A DNA stretch of 38,251 bases from Alicyclobacillus tolerans. GTDB taxonomy: Bacteria; Bacillota; Bacilli; Alicyclobacillales; Alicyclobacillaceae. Shown here in pieces: positions 16,991 through 25,031 of the stretch. The DNA is taken from contig NZ_JAJFNK010000046.1 of assembly GCF_021739485.1 (NCBI RefSeq), positions 1-38,251 of the forward strand. The letters run 5' to 3'. The translations under genes and the position numbers were made by a program. Each line of letters starts with the position of its first letter. The stretch's first letter is position 1. A model generated the notes under the pieces. That model had not been told where the DNA came from, did no database searches, and worked only from the letters and a program-made list of their open reading frames with translations.

Positions 16991-18792
16991 TGATGAACCG
17001 GCGGCTTGTATCTCAGATCAAATGGGTTCGTCATCTGCTTGCGTTAACGGTCGGATTGGGGTCTGCCGCCGGTCTCCTCATGATTGGCCAAGCTCTCTTG
17101 TTAACACATATCGTGAGCGGCGTATTTCTAGATAAGCTCAGCCGGACTCAAGTATGGCCGGCCTTGTGGCTGCTTCTGGGTACGATGGCTCTTCGTGCGC
17201 TGTTCGGGTGGTTGAGTGAAGTGGTTGCGCTGCGTGCGGCCATTCGGGTGAAAGAACAGTTGCGGATGCAACTGTTCGCGCACCTGTTTCGTCTGGGACC
17301 CGCCTTTGTTCACCGTGAGCAAAGCGGTGAACTCGTCAATACGGCGTTTGAAGGCATCGAGCAGCTTGAACCGTACCTAGCGCGTTACCTTCCGCAGGTT
17401 TCTTTATCTACACTCATTCCGCTGGCGATTCTCGTCGTGGCCTTCACGCGTGACTGGCTGTCTGGAATCATCATGGTTGTCACGGCACCGATTATTGTGC
17501 TGTTCATGATTTTGATTGGCAAGACCGCGCAAGCCGCCGCCGATAAACAGTGGCGGGCGATGAGCATTCTGAGTGCACACTTTTTTGACGTTCTGCGCGG
17601 CATCTCTACGCTCAAGTTGCTCAACCGTAGCCAGTTTCAGGCCAGTGTCGTCGAAAGAGTGAGTGAAGACTACCGAAAGACCACGATGGGAACCTTGCGG
17701 ATCGCGCTTTTATCCTCGTTTGTACTGGAACTCATGGCCACACTGGGCACAGCTATGATGGCCGTTGCCATCGGCCTGCGCTTGCTTTCGGGGCACATGA
17801 CGTTTGCCGACGGATTTGTCGTCTTGCTGCTCGCTCCGGAGTTTTACGCGCCGATTCGAGCCATTGGGACTCAGTACCATGCCAGTGTCAGTGGTGTGAC
17901 TGCAGCTGAGCGAATTCTCGACATCTTATCCATCCAACCTTTCGGGCTGCAAGACAACCCGGAGGGGAAGAGGCCGGATTTGCACCGGTCTGACCGTCAT
18001 AACCAGCAAATCGAGTTTCAAGACGTGAGTTTTGCCTACGAACCGGATCGCCACGCCGTTCGTCATTTGAACTTCTCGATTGCACCCGGGGAAAAAGTCG
18101 CCATTGTCGGTGCAACTGGATCTGGGAAGTCCACGGTTGTCCATTTGCTCTTGGGATTTCTCCGGCCTAGTTCTGGGTGTATCCAGGTGGCGGGTGTTCC
18201 TCTCGAGGAGCTGGACATCCAGTGGTGGAGGGAACAGGTCTCCTACGTGGCGCAAACCTCGCATTTATTTCATGGAACGATTGCGGATAACCTGCGCATC
18301 GCCAAGAGTGACGCTTCACTCGCTGAGCTGAAAACGGCGTGCAAGATGGCATCCGCGGATGAGTTTATCGACCGTTTGCCAGAGGGTTACGATACCCTCG
18401 TTGGCGAGATGGGCGTCGGCTTGAGCGGCGGTCAGAATCAACGATTGGCATTAGCCAGGGCATTTCTAAAGGGCAGCAGAGTCCTAGTCCTGGACGAACC
18501 GACCGCGAATTTGGATGTCGTCAATGAACGGAGAATCGAAGCGGCACTCGACCTCCTATTGGAGTCTCGGACCGCTTTGGTGATTGCCCACCGACTGTCG
18601 ACCATCTACCGCGCCGACCGGATTTTAGTGTTCGATCGCGGTGCCATCGCCGGAGCAGGGCGACACGGCGAACTGGTTCAAAACAACCCGCATTACCGCG
18701 AACTGTTACGTGCGTATCAAGGCCAAGAGAGCCAAAGCCACCCGGTTGGACCCGGCCGTGATCTCACAACGGAAAGGACGAAGGCAGAATGA
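16990..18792 (+). CDS. cydD: thiol/haem ABC exporter subunit CydD
   Basis: 600-residue half-transporter: six transmembrane helices, then a nucleotide-binding domain with Walker A GATGSGKST, signature LSGGQNQR, and Walker B VLVLDEPTANLD. The membrane part matches CydD by YLARYLPQVSLSTLIPLAI and LSAHFFDVLRGISTLKLLNR. CydDC exports reduced thiols and is needed to assemble cytochrome bd. The start is ATG 16990, which overlaps the cydB stop; a second ATG follows immediately. The frame continues upstream inside cydB and is not used there. Its stop overlaps the cydC start as ATGA. In Bacillus naming the pair is called cydC then cydD; here the family assignment is used. Confidence 0.93.
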   Translation: MMNRRLVSQIKWVRHLLALTVGLGSAAGLLMIGQALLLTHIVSGVFLDKLSRTQVWPALWLLLGTMALRALFGWLSEVVALRAAIRVKEQLRMQLFAHLFRLGPAFVHREQSGELVNTAFEGIEQLEPYLARYLPQVSLSTLIPLAILVVAFTRDWLSGIIMVVTAPIIVLFMILIGKTAQAAADKQWRAMSILSAHFFDVLRGISTLKLLNRSQFQASVVERVSEDYRKTTMGTLRIALLSSFVLELMATLGTAMMAVAIGLRLLSGHMTFADGFVVLLLAPEFYAPIRAIGTQYHASVSGVTAAERILDILSIQPFGLQDNPEGKRPDLHRSDRHNQQIEFQDVSFAYEPDRHAVRHLNFSIAPGEKVAIVGATGSGKSTVVHLLLGFLRPSSGCIQVAGVPLEELDIQWWREQVSYVAQTSHLFHGTIADNLRIAKSDASLAELKTACKMASADEFIDRLPEGYDTLVGEMGVGLSGGQNQRLALARAFLKGSRVLVLDEPTANLDVVNERRIEAALDLLLESRTALVIAHRLSTIYRADRILVFDRGAIAGAGRHGELVQNNPHYRELLRAYQGQESQSHPVGPGRDLTTERTKAE

Positions 18793-20648
18793 AAACGGCG
18801 AAAACAGCTTTGTCGCTCTGGCAGTTTTTCGCGCCTTTCAAAATGCGCATCGCTCTTTCCGTTTTGCTTGGATTCCTTACGGTTGGCGCAAGCATCGGTT
18901 TGATGGCGACTTCCGGTTATCTGATTGCCAGCGCGGCGCTTCACCCGGTCACCATCTTACTGCTGTGGGTCCCGATTGTGGGCGTGCGGTTCTTTGGAAT
19001 ATCCCGAGCTGTTTTTCGGTACCTTGAACGGTATGTTTCGCACGACCTGACGTTTCGGATTCTATCCCGGCTGCGGGTATGGCTGTATCAGCGAATCGAA
19101 CCCACAGCACCCGCCAGCCTGCAAGACTCCCGCGGCGGAGATGTTCTGAGCACTCTGACCAGTGATGTGGATACCCTGCAAAACTTCTATTTGCGAGTGG
19201 TGGCCCCGCCTGCAATCGCCGTGCTCACTTTGTTGTTGGTGTATGCTATCGTCTCGCACTGGAGCCCTGAGATGGCAGGAATGTTGATTGCCTTGTTCCT
19301 ACTGGCCGGGGTCGGTGTCCCGCTGTTCACGTTGCAACTGAGTAAACAGGACAGTGCGGGTACGGTTCAATCCCGCGCAAAAATCTATACTCGGATCACA
19401 GAGTCCGTGCACGGGATGACGGAATTGATTGCTTTTGGACAAACTGAGGCGGTTGTCCGGGAATTGCAGACCGAACAAGACCGGTTGTCGAGTCAGCAAT
19501 TGCGCTTAAGCCACGTCAGTGGGTTGGCAACGGGCTTAAGTCTCTTCTTGCAGAGTTTTGCAGCCTGGGTCGTCCTGCTGTTCGCCATTCCACTCGTGAC
19601 CACGCATCACTTAACCGGAGTCAGCTTGACGGCTCTGGTGCTGACGGCCTTGGCCAGCTTTGAAGCTGTGAGTTCGCTGACGACCGTCTTCCAGTCTTTC
19701 GGGCAAAGCATGGAAGCCGCCAAGCGCGTATTCCACCTTGCGGCAAAAGAACCTGGGATTCAGGAGCCTGCCAACAATCCCGTTCCCTTGACGCCCAACC
19801 GTCTGCCCACAAGCTTTGACCTGGCGTTTGAGAACGTTCAATTCCGTTATCCAGTCCGGGAAGTCCGGGAAGTCCGGGAAGTCCGGGAAGTCCGGAAAGT
19901 CCGGGAAGTCCGGGAACAGCACCGGTCCGGAAACCGGGCGTACGAGCCCGCGTTGGGATGGACGGACTGCGATGCTGCGTCAGCTTTAACAGACCTGTCT
20001 TTTGAACTGCCGCACGGGAAGCATATCGCCATCGTCGGTCCCAGCGGATCGGGGAAAAGCACATTACTCCAGCTTTTGGTCCGCTTTTGGGAATACGAGG
20101 GTTCGATCCAACTGGGAGGTCGCGAACTGCGCGACTACCGTTCACAAACTGTCCGAAACGCCATCGCAGTGGTTCCTCAACAGCCTTATCTGTTCCACAC
20201 CAGCATTGCCGAAAACCTAAGGATTGCAAAGCCAGATGCTTCCCCAGAGGAATTGATGAGGGCCTTGGAGGCCGCTGAACTCAAAGACTGGATTGTTCGC
20301 CTTCCCGAAGGGTTAAACACCTTGGTCGGAGAGCAAGGGACCACGTTGTCTGGCGGGGAACGTCAGCGCGTGGCGATCGCGCGGGCATTTCTTCAATCTG
20401 CGCCTATCTGGGTACTCGATGAGGCCATGAGCGGCCTCGATGCTGTCACGGAAGAAAACGTTCTTTCCACCGTTCTCCGCAGTTGTACCCACCGGTCGTT
20501 GATCTTTATCACCCATCGTCTCGTGGGCCTTCATCGCATGGATGAAATTCTCGTGATGAGTCAAGGACGCATCATGGAACGCGGTTCCCATGCGGACCTT
20601 CTCTCAAAAAACGGCCTCTATCGAGCCATGTGGGAGACGATGACGTAA
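18789..20648 (+). CDS. cydC: thiol/haem ABC exporter subunit CydC, with VRE repeat linker
   Basis: 619 residues, longer than the usual 550-590. CydC features: GLMATSGYLIASAALHPV, RAVFRYLERYVSHDLTFRIL and LTSDVDTLQNFYLRVVAP in the membrane part; Walker A GPSGSGKST, signature LSGGERQR, and Walker B IWVLDEAMSGLD in the ATPase. Between the membrane part and the ATPase core, just after the first ATPase strand FENVQFRYP, there is an insert of seven Val-Arg-Glu/Lys triplets (residues 356-376) encoded by a 9-base tandem repeat, then a non-conserved stretch before DAASALTDLSFELP. The insert falls in a surface loop that tolerates length change. The ATG overlaps the cydD stop. Last gene of cydABDC. Confidence 0.93.
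   Translation: MKTAKTALSLWQFFAPFKMRIALSVLLGFLTVGASIGLMATSGYLIASAALHPVTILLLWVPIVGVRFFGISRAVFRYLERYVSHDLTFRILSRLRVWLYQRIEPTAPASLQDSRGGDVLSTLTSDVDTLQNFYLRVVAPPAIAVLTLLLVYAIVSHWSPEMAGMLIALFLLAGVGVPLFTLQLSKQDSAGTVQSRAKIYTRITESVHGMTELIAFGQTEAVVRELQTEQDRLSSQQLRLSHVSGLATGLSLFLQSFAAWVVLLFAIPLVTTHHLTGVSLTALVLTALASFEAVSSLTTVFQSFGQSMEAAKRVFHLAAKEPGIQEPANNPVPLTPNRLPTSFDLAFENVQFRYPVREVREVREVREVRKVREVREQHRSGNRAYEPALGWTDCDAASALTDLSFELPHGKHIAIVGPSGSGKSTLLQLLVRFWEYEGSIQLGGRELRDYRSQTVRNAIAVVPQQPYLFHTSIAENLRIAKPDASPEELMRALEAAELKDWIVRLPEGLNTLVGEQGTTLSGGERQRVAIARAFLQSAPIWVLDEAMSGLDAVTEENVLSTVLRSCTHRSLIFITHRLVGLHRMDEILVMSQGRIMERGSHADLLSKNGLYRAMWETMT
19854..19916 (+). repeat. 9-bp tandem repeat (7 copies) inside cydC
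   Basis: Seven direct copies of GTCCGGGAA, one with a single change (GTCCGGAAA at 19890-19898). Because the unit is 9 bases, copy-number change adds or removes Val-Arg-Glu without breaking the frame. The uniformity of the copies suggests recent expansion. Confidence 0.95.
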
Positions 20649-20730
20649 ATCCATATGGTGACAATTGAGTATTCATTTGTGTAATGAAGGTTACGCAGGA
20701 ACGTGGTACATTTTTAACCAAGTTGCACCA

Positions 20731-20853
20731 TTAAGCCGAATCATCAATGGAACATTGACGTACGGGGGATCTTTCGTCCATATGGACTTGGGGAGAAGCG
20801 AATGCGCCGGGTTGTCTCGAACCCGATCCCGACAGCTAACCTCGGAGGCAAAT
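20731..20853 (+). promoter_or_regulatory. c-di-AMP riboswitch (ydaO/yuaA class)
   Basis: The region carries the conserved blocks of the ydaO aptamer in order: TTAAGCCGAATC, GTACGGGGGATC, ACTTGGGGAGAAGC, then CCCGATCCCGACAGCTAACC and TCGGAGGCAAAT. The AGCTAACCTCGGAGGC end closely resembles the known Thermoanaerobacter example as I remember it. The class binds cyclic di-AMP and normally switches off cell-wall hydrolase and potassium or osmolyte genes. Directly downstream, CCTCG (20840-20844) can pair with CGAG(A)GG next to the start codon, a plausible expression platform acting on translation. It precedes a LysM/SleB hydrolase, a classic target. The 5' boundary is approximate. Confidence 0.9.
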
Positions 20854-20861
20854 ACGAGAGG

Positions 20862-21743
20862 ATGAATTGCTTGCGTAGCTGGAAGTTAGGAATTGGTCTA
20901 TTAACAAGTGTTGTTGTCGGTAGTCTCGGTTTCCCTTCAGCGTTCGCTGCGACGACAGCCAATTCAGTGACTGTCCAACCTGGAAACACCTTCTGGACAA
21001 TATCACAAGCTTACGGCGTTTCCATTCAAGCACTCGAGGCCGCGAATCCATCTGTCAACCCGAACGACCTCCTCGTCGGCACCGTATTAACCCTTCCCTC
21101 GTCAACCGCTACAGGACAAAGCAATGCCCACACAGGTTCTTCTGACACGGCGACTGTACAGCCAGGCGATACTATGTGGATCATTTCACAAGCTCATGGC
21201 GTTTCGATGCAGGCTCTCGAGAGTTCAAATCCTTCTGTGAATCCCAATGACCTCTTGGTGGGAACGGTTCTCACACTTCCTCAGACGGGGTCCCTAGCAG
21301 GAATCCGTTCGACAACGAGTTCAGCACCATCTACAAGTACAACGACTTCAAGTACGACCACTTCTGCCGTTTCGCAGCAGAATTTGTACTGGATGGAACA
21401 CGCCATTCATGCGGAGGCTGGAGCTGATTCACTACAGGCACAAATTGCCGTGGGCGATGTCATTCTCCACCGTTTGCAAGCGGGTGGGTACGGAAGCACC
21501 GTCCAAGACGTTCTGTTTCAAGTCATCAACGGTCATTACCAATTTACGAGTGTTGCCAACGGATACATTTATACGACTCCGTCAGCGGCCAGTATTCAAG
21601 CTGCTATGGATGTGTTAAATAACGGCGACGACGTGGTTCCAGGTGCAATGGTGTTCTATAATCCCGCGTATACTCCGGCTTCAAGCTGGGTGAGGTCTCA
21701 GCCGTATATCACGCAAATTGACAATCTCGTTTTTGCAAAATGA
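20862..21743 (+). CDS. LysM-domain cell wall hydrolase (SleB/CwlJ-type)
   Basis: 293 residues. A signal peptide (GIGLLTSVVVGSLGFPSAFA) ends near residue 30, followed by two nearly identical LysM domains at about 36-79 and 97-140 (VQPGNTFWTISQAYGVS and VQPGDTMWIISQAHGVS). A Ser/Thr-rich linker comes next, then from about 185 a hydrolase_2 domain of the SleB/CwlJ family with MEHAIHAEAG (the catalytic Glu), AQIAVGDVILHRL, and GAMVFYNPAYTPASSWVRSQ. The protein should bind peptidoglycan and cleave its cortex or vegetative wall. Start choice: the frame runs up to 20802, but that ATG lies inside the riboswitch. ATG 20862 is used; TTG 20871, nine bases after GAGAGG, is a real alternative. Two hairpins follow. 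Confidence 0.9.
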   Translation: MNCLRSWKLGIGLLTSVVVGSLGFPSAFAATTANSVTVQPGNTFWTISQAYGVSIQALEAANPSVNPNDLLVGTVLTLPSSTATGQSNAHTGSSDTATVQPGDTMWIISQAHGVSMQALESSNPSVNPNDLLVGTVLTLPQTGSLAGIRSTTSSAPSTSTTTSSTTTSAVSQQNLYWMEHAIHAEAGADSLQAQIAVGDVILHRLQAGGYGSTVQDVLFQVINGHYQFTSVANGYIYTTPSAASIQAAMDVLNNGDDVVPGAMVFYNPAYTPASSWVRSQPYITQIDNLVFAK

Positions 21744-21772
21744 ATGGACCGGCAGTCCACCCCGGTTCATTC
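21742..21772 (+). terminator. hairpin at the hydrolase stop
   Basis: GAATGGACCGG (21742-21752) pairs with CCGGTTCATTC (21762-21772), including one G-T pair, around a nine-base loop. It overlaps the stop codon and lacks a T run. Confidence 0.45.
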
Positions 21773-21836
21773 GCGTTCAAGAGTGTTTCTTGGATTCGAT
21801 GACGGAGGCTTGACGCGTAAACTTTATCATAGAACG

Positions 21837-21864
21837 TAGCCCGCTTGGTTCTGCCAGCGGGCTA
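21837..21864 (+). terminator. strong GC hairpin, likely terminator
   Basis: TAGCCCGCTTGG and CCAGCGGGCTA form an 11-bp stem with one bulged T and a short loop, followed by TTCCGTG. About 95 bases after the hydrolase; a second termination signal. Confidence 0.55.
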
Positions 21865-21876
21865 TTCCGTGTGCTG

Positions 21877-21915
21877 GGTGAGAAGGCTATTCAGTTGCGC
21901 GGTGAGAAGGCTATT
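21877..21915 (+). repeat. 15-bp direct repeat pair
   Basis: GGTGAGAAGGCTATT occurs at 21877-21891 and again at 21901-21915, 24 bases apart, between the terminator hairpin and the TerC-family gene. Part of a 380-base region without a supported gene. Confidence 0.8.
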
Positions 21916-22010
21916 GCGCGGGCGAGTGTTGAAACGGTGGTTTTGAAAAGAATGTACATGCTTCCTTCGCAGAGAACATATCGTGGTAGAAAGACATGCT
22001 TTGTGGGGCA

Positions 22011-22040
22011 AGCATGGTTAAGCATGGTTAAGCATGGTTG
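22011..22040 (+). repeat. 10-bp tandem repeat, three copies
   Basis: AGCATGGTTA is repeated directly three times (the last ends in G) in the untranslated region about 90 bases before the TerC-family start. Confidence 0.9.
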
Positions 22041-22125
22041 CATCCTGAGCCGGAGGTCCTCAGAGTCCCGTATGGAACCCCCAACGTCGATTGCGGGTAC
22101 ACGGTATTTTTTTGAGGAGGTTATC

Positions 22126-22773
22126 GTGCAACAGTTTGCTGCGATCTTTATTTTGAATCTCTTGACCAGTATCGACAATGCTATTGTGATTGGCGGTATC
22201 GTCCAACGCACACGTCACAATTTGGTTCTGGTTGGTGCGGTATCGGCCTTGATTCTGGCGTTCCTTCGGACGGCTTTGATTTTGGGAGTGTTATCGGTTA
22301 CAGACATTCCGGGATTTCGAATTGGAATTGGTTTGATTGTCCTGTGGGTCGCACTACGATTGTCGGAGGTCATCCCAGATCCCAAGCGCGAACCAGAAAC
22401 CACGTTTTGGCGGGTCATTGTGATGGTTGTGGCTACCGATTTAGCACTGAGCATTGATAACATCCTCAGTTTGTCGGTGGTCACAAAAAACCCAATCGCG
22501 GTAGGGCTGGGCGTTCTGCTCAGTCTCCTGCCGCTGTTGTTGTTGCTGCCAGTCGTAATCAACGTAATGAAGCACATATGGTGGCTACAAATCCTGGCTG
22601 CCGGATTTGTAGCGGAATTAGCTGTAGATTTGATTACCGATGACAGGATTTTGGGGTCTCGCATGCCTACGGGGTGGAAAGAGGTCATCATTCGAGGGTG
22701 CGCCGCCTTGATTGTCATGTTTTACGGATGGTGGAAAATGCGTCGCAAACGAAAAGAGTTTTCGTCTGAATGA
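22126..22773 (+). CDS. TerC-family integral membrane protein
   Basis: 215 residues, about seven helices. The two TerC signature regions are present: LLTSIDNAIVIGG and ATDLALSIDNILSL, each with the SIDN motif that places acidic and polar residues in the membrane. Members such as Bacillus YkoY/YceF and E. coli Alx/MntP-linked proteins are tied to manganese efflux or delivery; that role is inferred here. The GTG start at 22126 has GAGGAGG five bases upstream; the longer frame to 21871 crosses repeats and is not used. No yybP-ykoY manganese riboswitch was recognised upstream. Confidence 0.85.
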   Translation: MQQFAAIFILNLLTSIDNAIVIGGIVQRTRHNLVLVGAVSALILAFLRTALILGVLSVTDIPGFRIGIGLIVLWVALRLSEVIPDPKREPETTFWRVIVMVVATDLALSIDNILSLSVVTKNPIAVGLGVLLSLLPLLLLLPVVINVMKHIWWLQILAAGFVAELAVDLITDDRILGSRMPTGWKEVIIRGCAALIVMFYGWWKMRRKRKEFSSE

Positions 22774-22907
22774 AATGAACTTCTATCCGAATGCCCTGTT
22801 CCGGGGTGGCTTTTGGTTCTTATACTCTACTCCTCCAACTGGAGATTTCAGGTAGGATGGCCACCCTTCAAGAGAATGTGATAGGCTTGGGAGGTGGCTA
22901 CATTTGA

Positions 22908-23744
22908 ATGAGGGGAACGAGTATAGCGATGAATCACTCCTTATACGGACCAAGGCGTCGAGTTAAGCAGATGTTCACGAAAGTTCCGGAAATCACAGTG
23001 TATTTCTGGATTGTGAAGCTGCTGACAACCGCCATGGGCGAGTCGACCTCAGACTATCTGGTTTACCACATCAACCCGTACCTTGCAGTCATCCTAGGAG
23101 CAGCTGGGTTTGTCGGGGCTCTCATTTTACAGTTTGCGGTTCGCAAATACGTGGCCTGGGTCTATTGGCTTCTCGTGGTCATGGTTGCAATCTTCGGCAC
23201 CATGGTCGCCGATGTGACGCACATTGTGTTAGGGGTCCCGTATTATGCATCGACTCTGGCCTTTGCTGTTATCTTGACAGTGGTTTTTACGGCTTGGTAC
23301 AAAGTCGAAGGGACATTATCCATCCACAGCATCCATACTCGTCGACGCGAGGTATTTTACTGGGCAGCTGTACTGGCCACGTTCGCAATGGGGACCGCTA
23401 CCGGCGATATGACGGCTACGACGCTGCATTTGGGGTATTTAGCTTCAGGAATTTTGTTCATCGTTTTGTTCGTCCTCCCAGGACTGGGCTACTTTTTGTT
23501 TGGTTTGAATGACATTTTCGCGTTTTGGTTTGCCTATGTCATGACCCGGCCGCTTGGAGCTTCCTTCGCGGACTGGTTCGGAAAGCCAAAGAGCATAACG
23601 GGCCTGGGCTATGGAGACGGGATCGTAGCGGCGATATTGACAATACTCATTGTCGCCTTCGTCGGTTATTTGTCAGTGAGCCGTAAAGATGTACAGCGCA
23701 GAAGTACAACGCAAGAGTACGAAAGACAATTGACGCAATTGTAG
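22908..23744 (+). CDS. COG4705-like membrane protein
   Basis: 278 residues, about eight helices arranged as two similar halves. The KVPEITVYFWIVKLLTTAMG stretch followed by ESTSDYLV, and later AVLATFAMGTATGDMTATTL, match the conserved uncharacterised membrane-anchored family with the K(V)PE(V/I)T.YFW motif. Function is not established; metal-related roles have been suggested for relatives but cannot be shown here. Start uncertain: ATG 22908 has GGGAGG 13 bases upstream, and ATG 22929 follows AGGGGA by 12 bases. A 6-bp inverted repeat (GCCACC/GGTGGC, about 22859-22897) lies upstream. Confidence 0.7.
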   Translation: MRGTSIAMNHSLYGPRRRVKQMFTKVPEITVYFWIVKLLTTAMGESTSDYLVYHINPYLAVILGAAGFVGALILQFAVRKYVAWVYWLLVVMVAIFGTMVADVTHIVLGVPYYASTLAFAVILTVVFTAWYKVEGTLSIHSIHTRRREVFYWAAVLATFAMGTATGDMTATTLHLGYLASGILFIVLFVLPGLGYFLFGLNDIFAFWFAYVMTRPLGASFADWFGKPKSITGLGYGDGIVAAILTILIVAFVGYLSVSRKDVQRRSTTQEYERQLTQL

Positions 23745-23842
23745 GGCTTGATGGAGCAGCAGAGAGGTCGTTGTACAAGCTGAGAATGAACAGCCCGTTC
23801 AACTCATAGACATGAAGCAACTGTGTCAAGGAGGGAAATGAG

Positions 23843-24244
23843 TTGACGGTAAACATTCCAGGAACGATTCAAGACGCTGTAGATCAATACATGGAGCTTT
23901 ACCAAGTGTCCAAGCAGTTGGAAGAGAGAATGCTGACGCTGCGGAAAGTGATTGAGCCATTCATGAGGGATAACGCTGTGGATTCGATCCGCGATCGAAA
24001 TCGAACCGGGAAGGTCCAACTGACCGTCCAGGAACGGGCCAAGGTGACAGCGAGGTACACCACCTACGAGCTGGACGAGTTGTCCAAAGTACTAGATCCA
24101 AGTCTAATTCAAAGATGCGTCGTTGAGGTGGTCGACAAAGACAAAGTGGAGGCGCTGGCCAAACTCGGCGAGATCCCCTCCACTGTGTCTGAACATCGCA
24201 CGACCATACCGACTTACAGCTTGACAGTGCGCTTGAACAAGTAG
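23843..24244 (+). CDS. conserved-looking hypothetical protein, 133 residues
   Basis: The TTG start has an excellent AAGGAGGG site. The product is charged, with a probable coiled coil at about residues 8-40 (AVDQYMELYQVSKQLEERML), then a K/R-rich strand region and an IPTYSLTVRLNK end. No family recognised; a cytoplasmic protein is likely. It converges with a small secreted protein only four bases away. Confidence 0.65.
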   Translation: MTVNIPGTIQDAVDQYMELYQVSKQLEERMLTLRKVIEPFMRDNAVDSIRDRNRTGKVQLTVQERAKVTARYTTYELDELSKVLDPSLIQRCVVEVVDKDKVEALAKLGEIPSTVSEHRTTIPTYSLTVRLNK

Positions 24245-24248
24245 AGTC

Positions 24249-24476
24249 CTACTTTTGTGTTGAATTGAACTGACTCATGAAGCTGCCGCATGCCTGAATC
24301 ATGGCTTGACCTTGAGGTGTGCCCAACGCCTGTTGCATGTATTGCTGGGCCTGTGTGGGCGGAACAATCGGTGTACTGGCCTGAGCTCGAGTGGAGGCAA
24401 AGATGTTCGGCAGCGTCAGCCCTCCAATGGTCATCCCAATTGCAAAGACAGGTATTACCCACAGAGCTTTCTTCAT
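24249..24476 (-). CDS. small secreted protein, 75 residues
   Basis: A signal peptide (KKALWVIPVFAIGMTIGGL) is followed by a short Q/A/P-rich mature part containing a single cysteine (MIQACGSFMSQF). No family recognised. A GAGTGG sequence precedes the ATG. It is convergent with, and almost touches, the preceding plus-strand gene. Confidence 0.55.
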   Translation of the reverse strand: MKKALWVIPVFAIGMTIGGLTLPNIFASTRAQASTPIVPPTQAQQYMQQALGTPQGQAMIQACGSFMSQFNSTQK

Positions 24477-24608
24477 TTGTATCCACTCTTTTCTGTGTTT
24501 GTTATGATGATGTCGACACTCTTGTTATAGACAGCAACTGTGTGGAAACCATGCAGGCCTTGTGACAAATTTGCAAACGAGCCTGTGGCATGTGCAAAGG
24601 GGAAGACC

Positions 24609-24929
24609 ATGTTCAGAGCGTATTTGCTGTTTGTCCTGGCAGGGCTTGCAGAAATCGGCGGCGGGTATCTGATTTGGCAGTGGCTGAGAAACGGCAAGTC
24701 GATATGGATGGGGCTCTTGGGAGGAGTAATCATGTTCCTCTACGGGGTCATCGCGACAAGGCAAGAATTTGCGTCTTTTGGGAAGGTCTATGCCGCATAC
24801 GGAGGAGTGTTCATCGCTCTGGCGCTGCTCTGGGGTTGGGGCATTGACCACCGCCGACCAGACGCAACCGAATGGATCGGTGCCGCGATTTGCCTGGTCG
24901 GCGTCTCAGTCATGTTGCTCAAAAAATAA
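24609..24929 (+). CDS. ynfA: UPF0060 (YnfA) membrane protein
   Basis: 106 residues and four helices. FVLAGLAEIGGGYLIWQWLR, ATRQEFASFGKVYAAYGGVF and WGIDHRRPDATEWIGAAICL are the hallmarks of the YnfA family, a relative of small multidrug transporters. ATG 24609 has AAAGGGGA five bases upstream; the in-frame extension to 24540 has no site. Monocistronic. Confidence 0.92.
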   Translation: MFRAYLLFVLAGLAEIGGGYLIWQWLRNGKSIWMGLLGGVIMFLYGVIATRQEFASFGKVYAAYGGVFIALALLWGWGIDHRRPDATEWIGAAICLVGVSVMLLKK

Positions 24930-25031
24930 ACTTTATGCCGTCACAGTCTATTGTCCCCATCTGGACGCGCCACACCCGCTTCAACGGGCGAACGCGCACA
25001 AAGAGGCTATAGGGAGGTCTGTAGGAGGGTT

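Noticed and set aside
19854..19916. CRISPR-like array
   Set aside because: The unit is 9 bases with no spacers and is in frame in cydC; it is a minisatellite.
19611..20229. Minus-strand frames with repeated Phe-Pro-Asp or Gly-Leu-Pro triplets
   Set aside because: They are the reverse reading of the 9-bp cydC repeat; both flanks are clearly cydC coding sequence on the plus strand.
20802..20861. Upstream ATG (20802) as start of the LysM/SleB hydrolase
   Set aside because: It has a fair ribosome binding site, but the codons lie inside the conserved core of the c-di-AMP riboswitch and encode no signal peptide residues.
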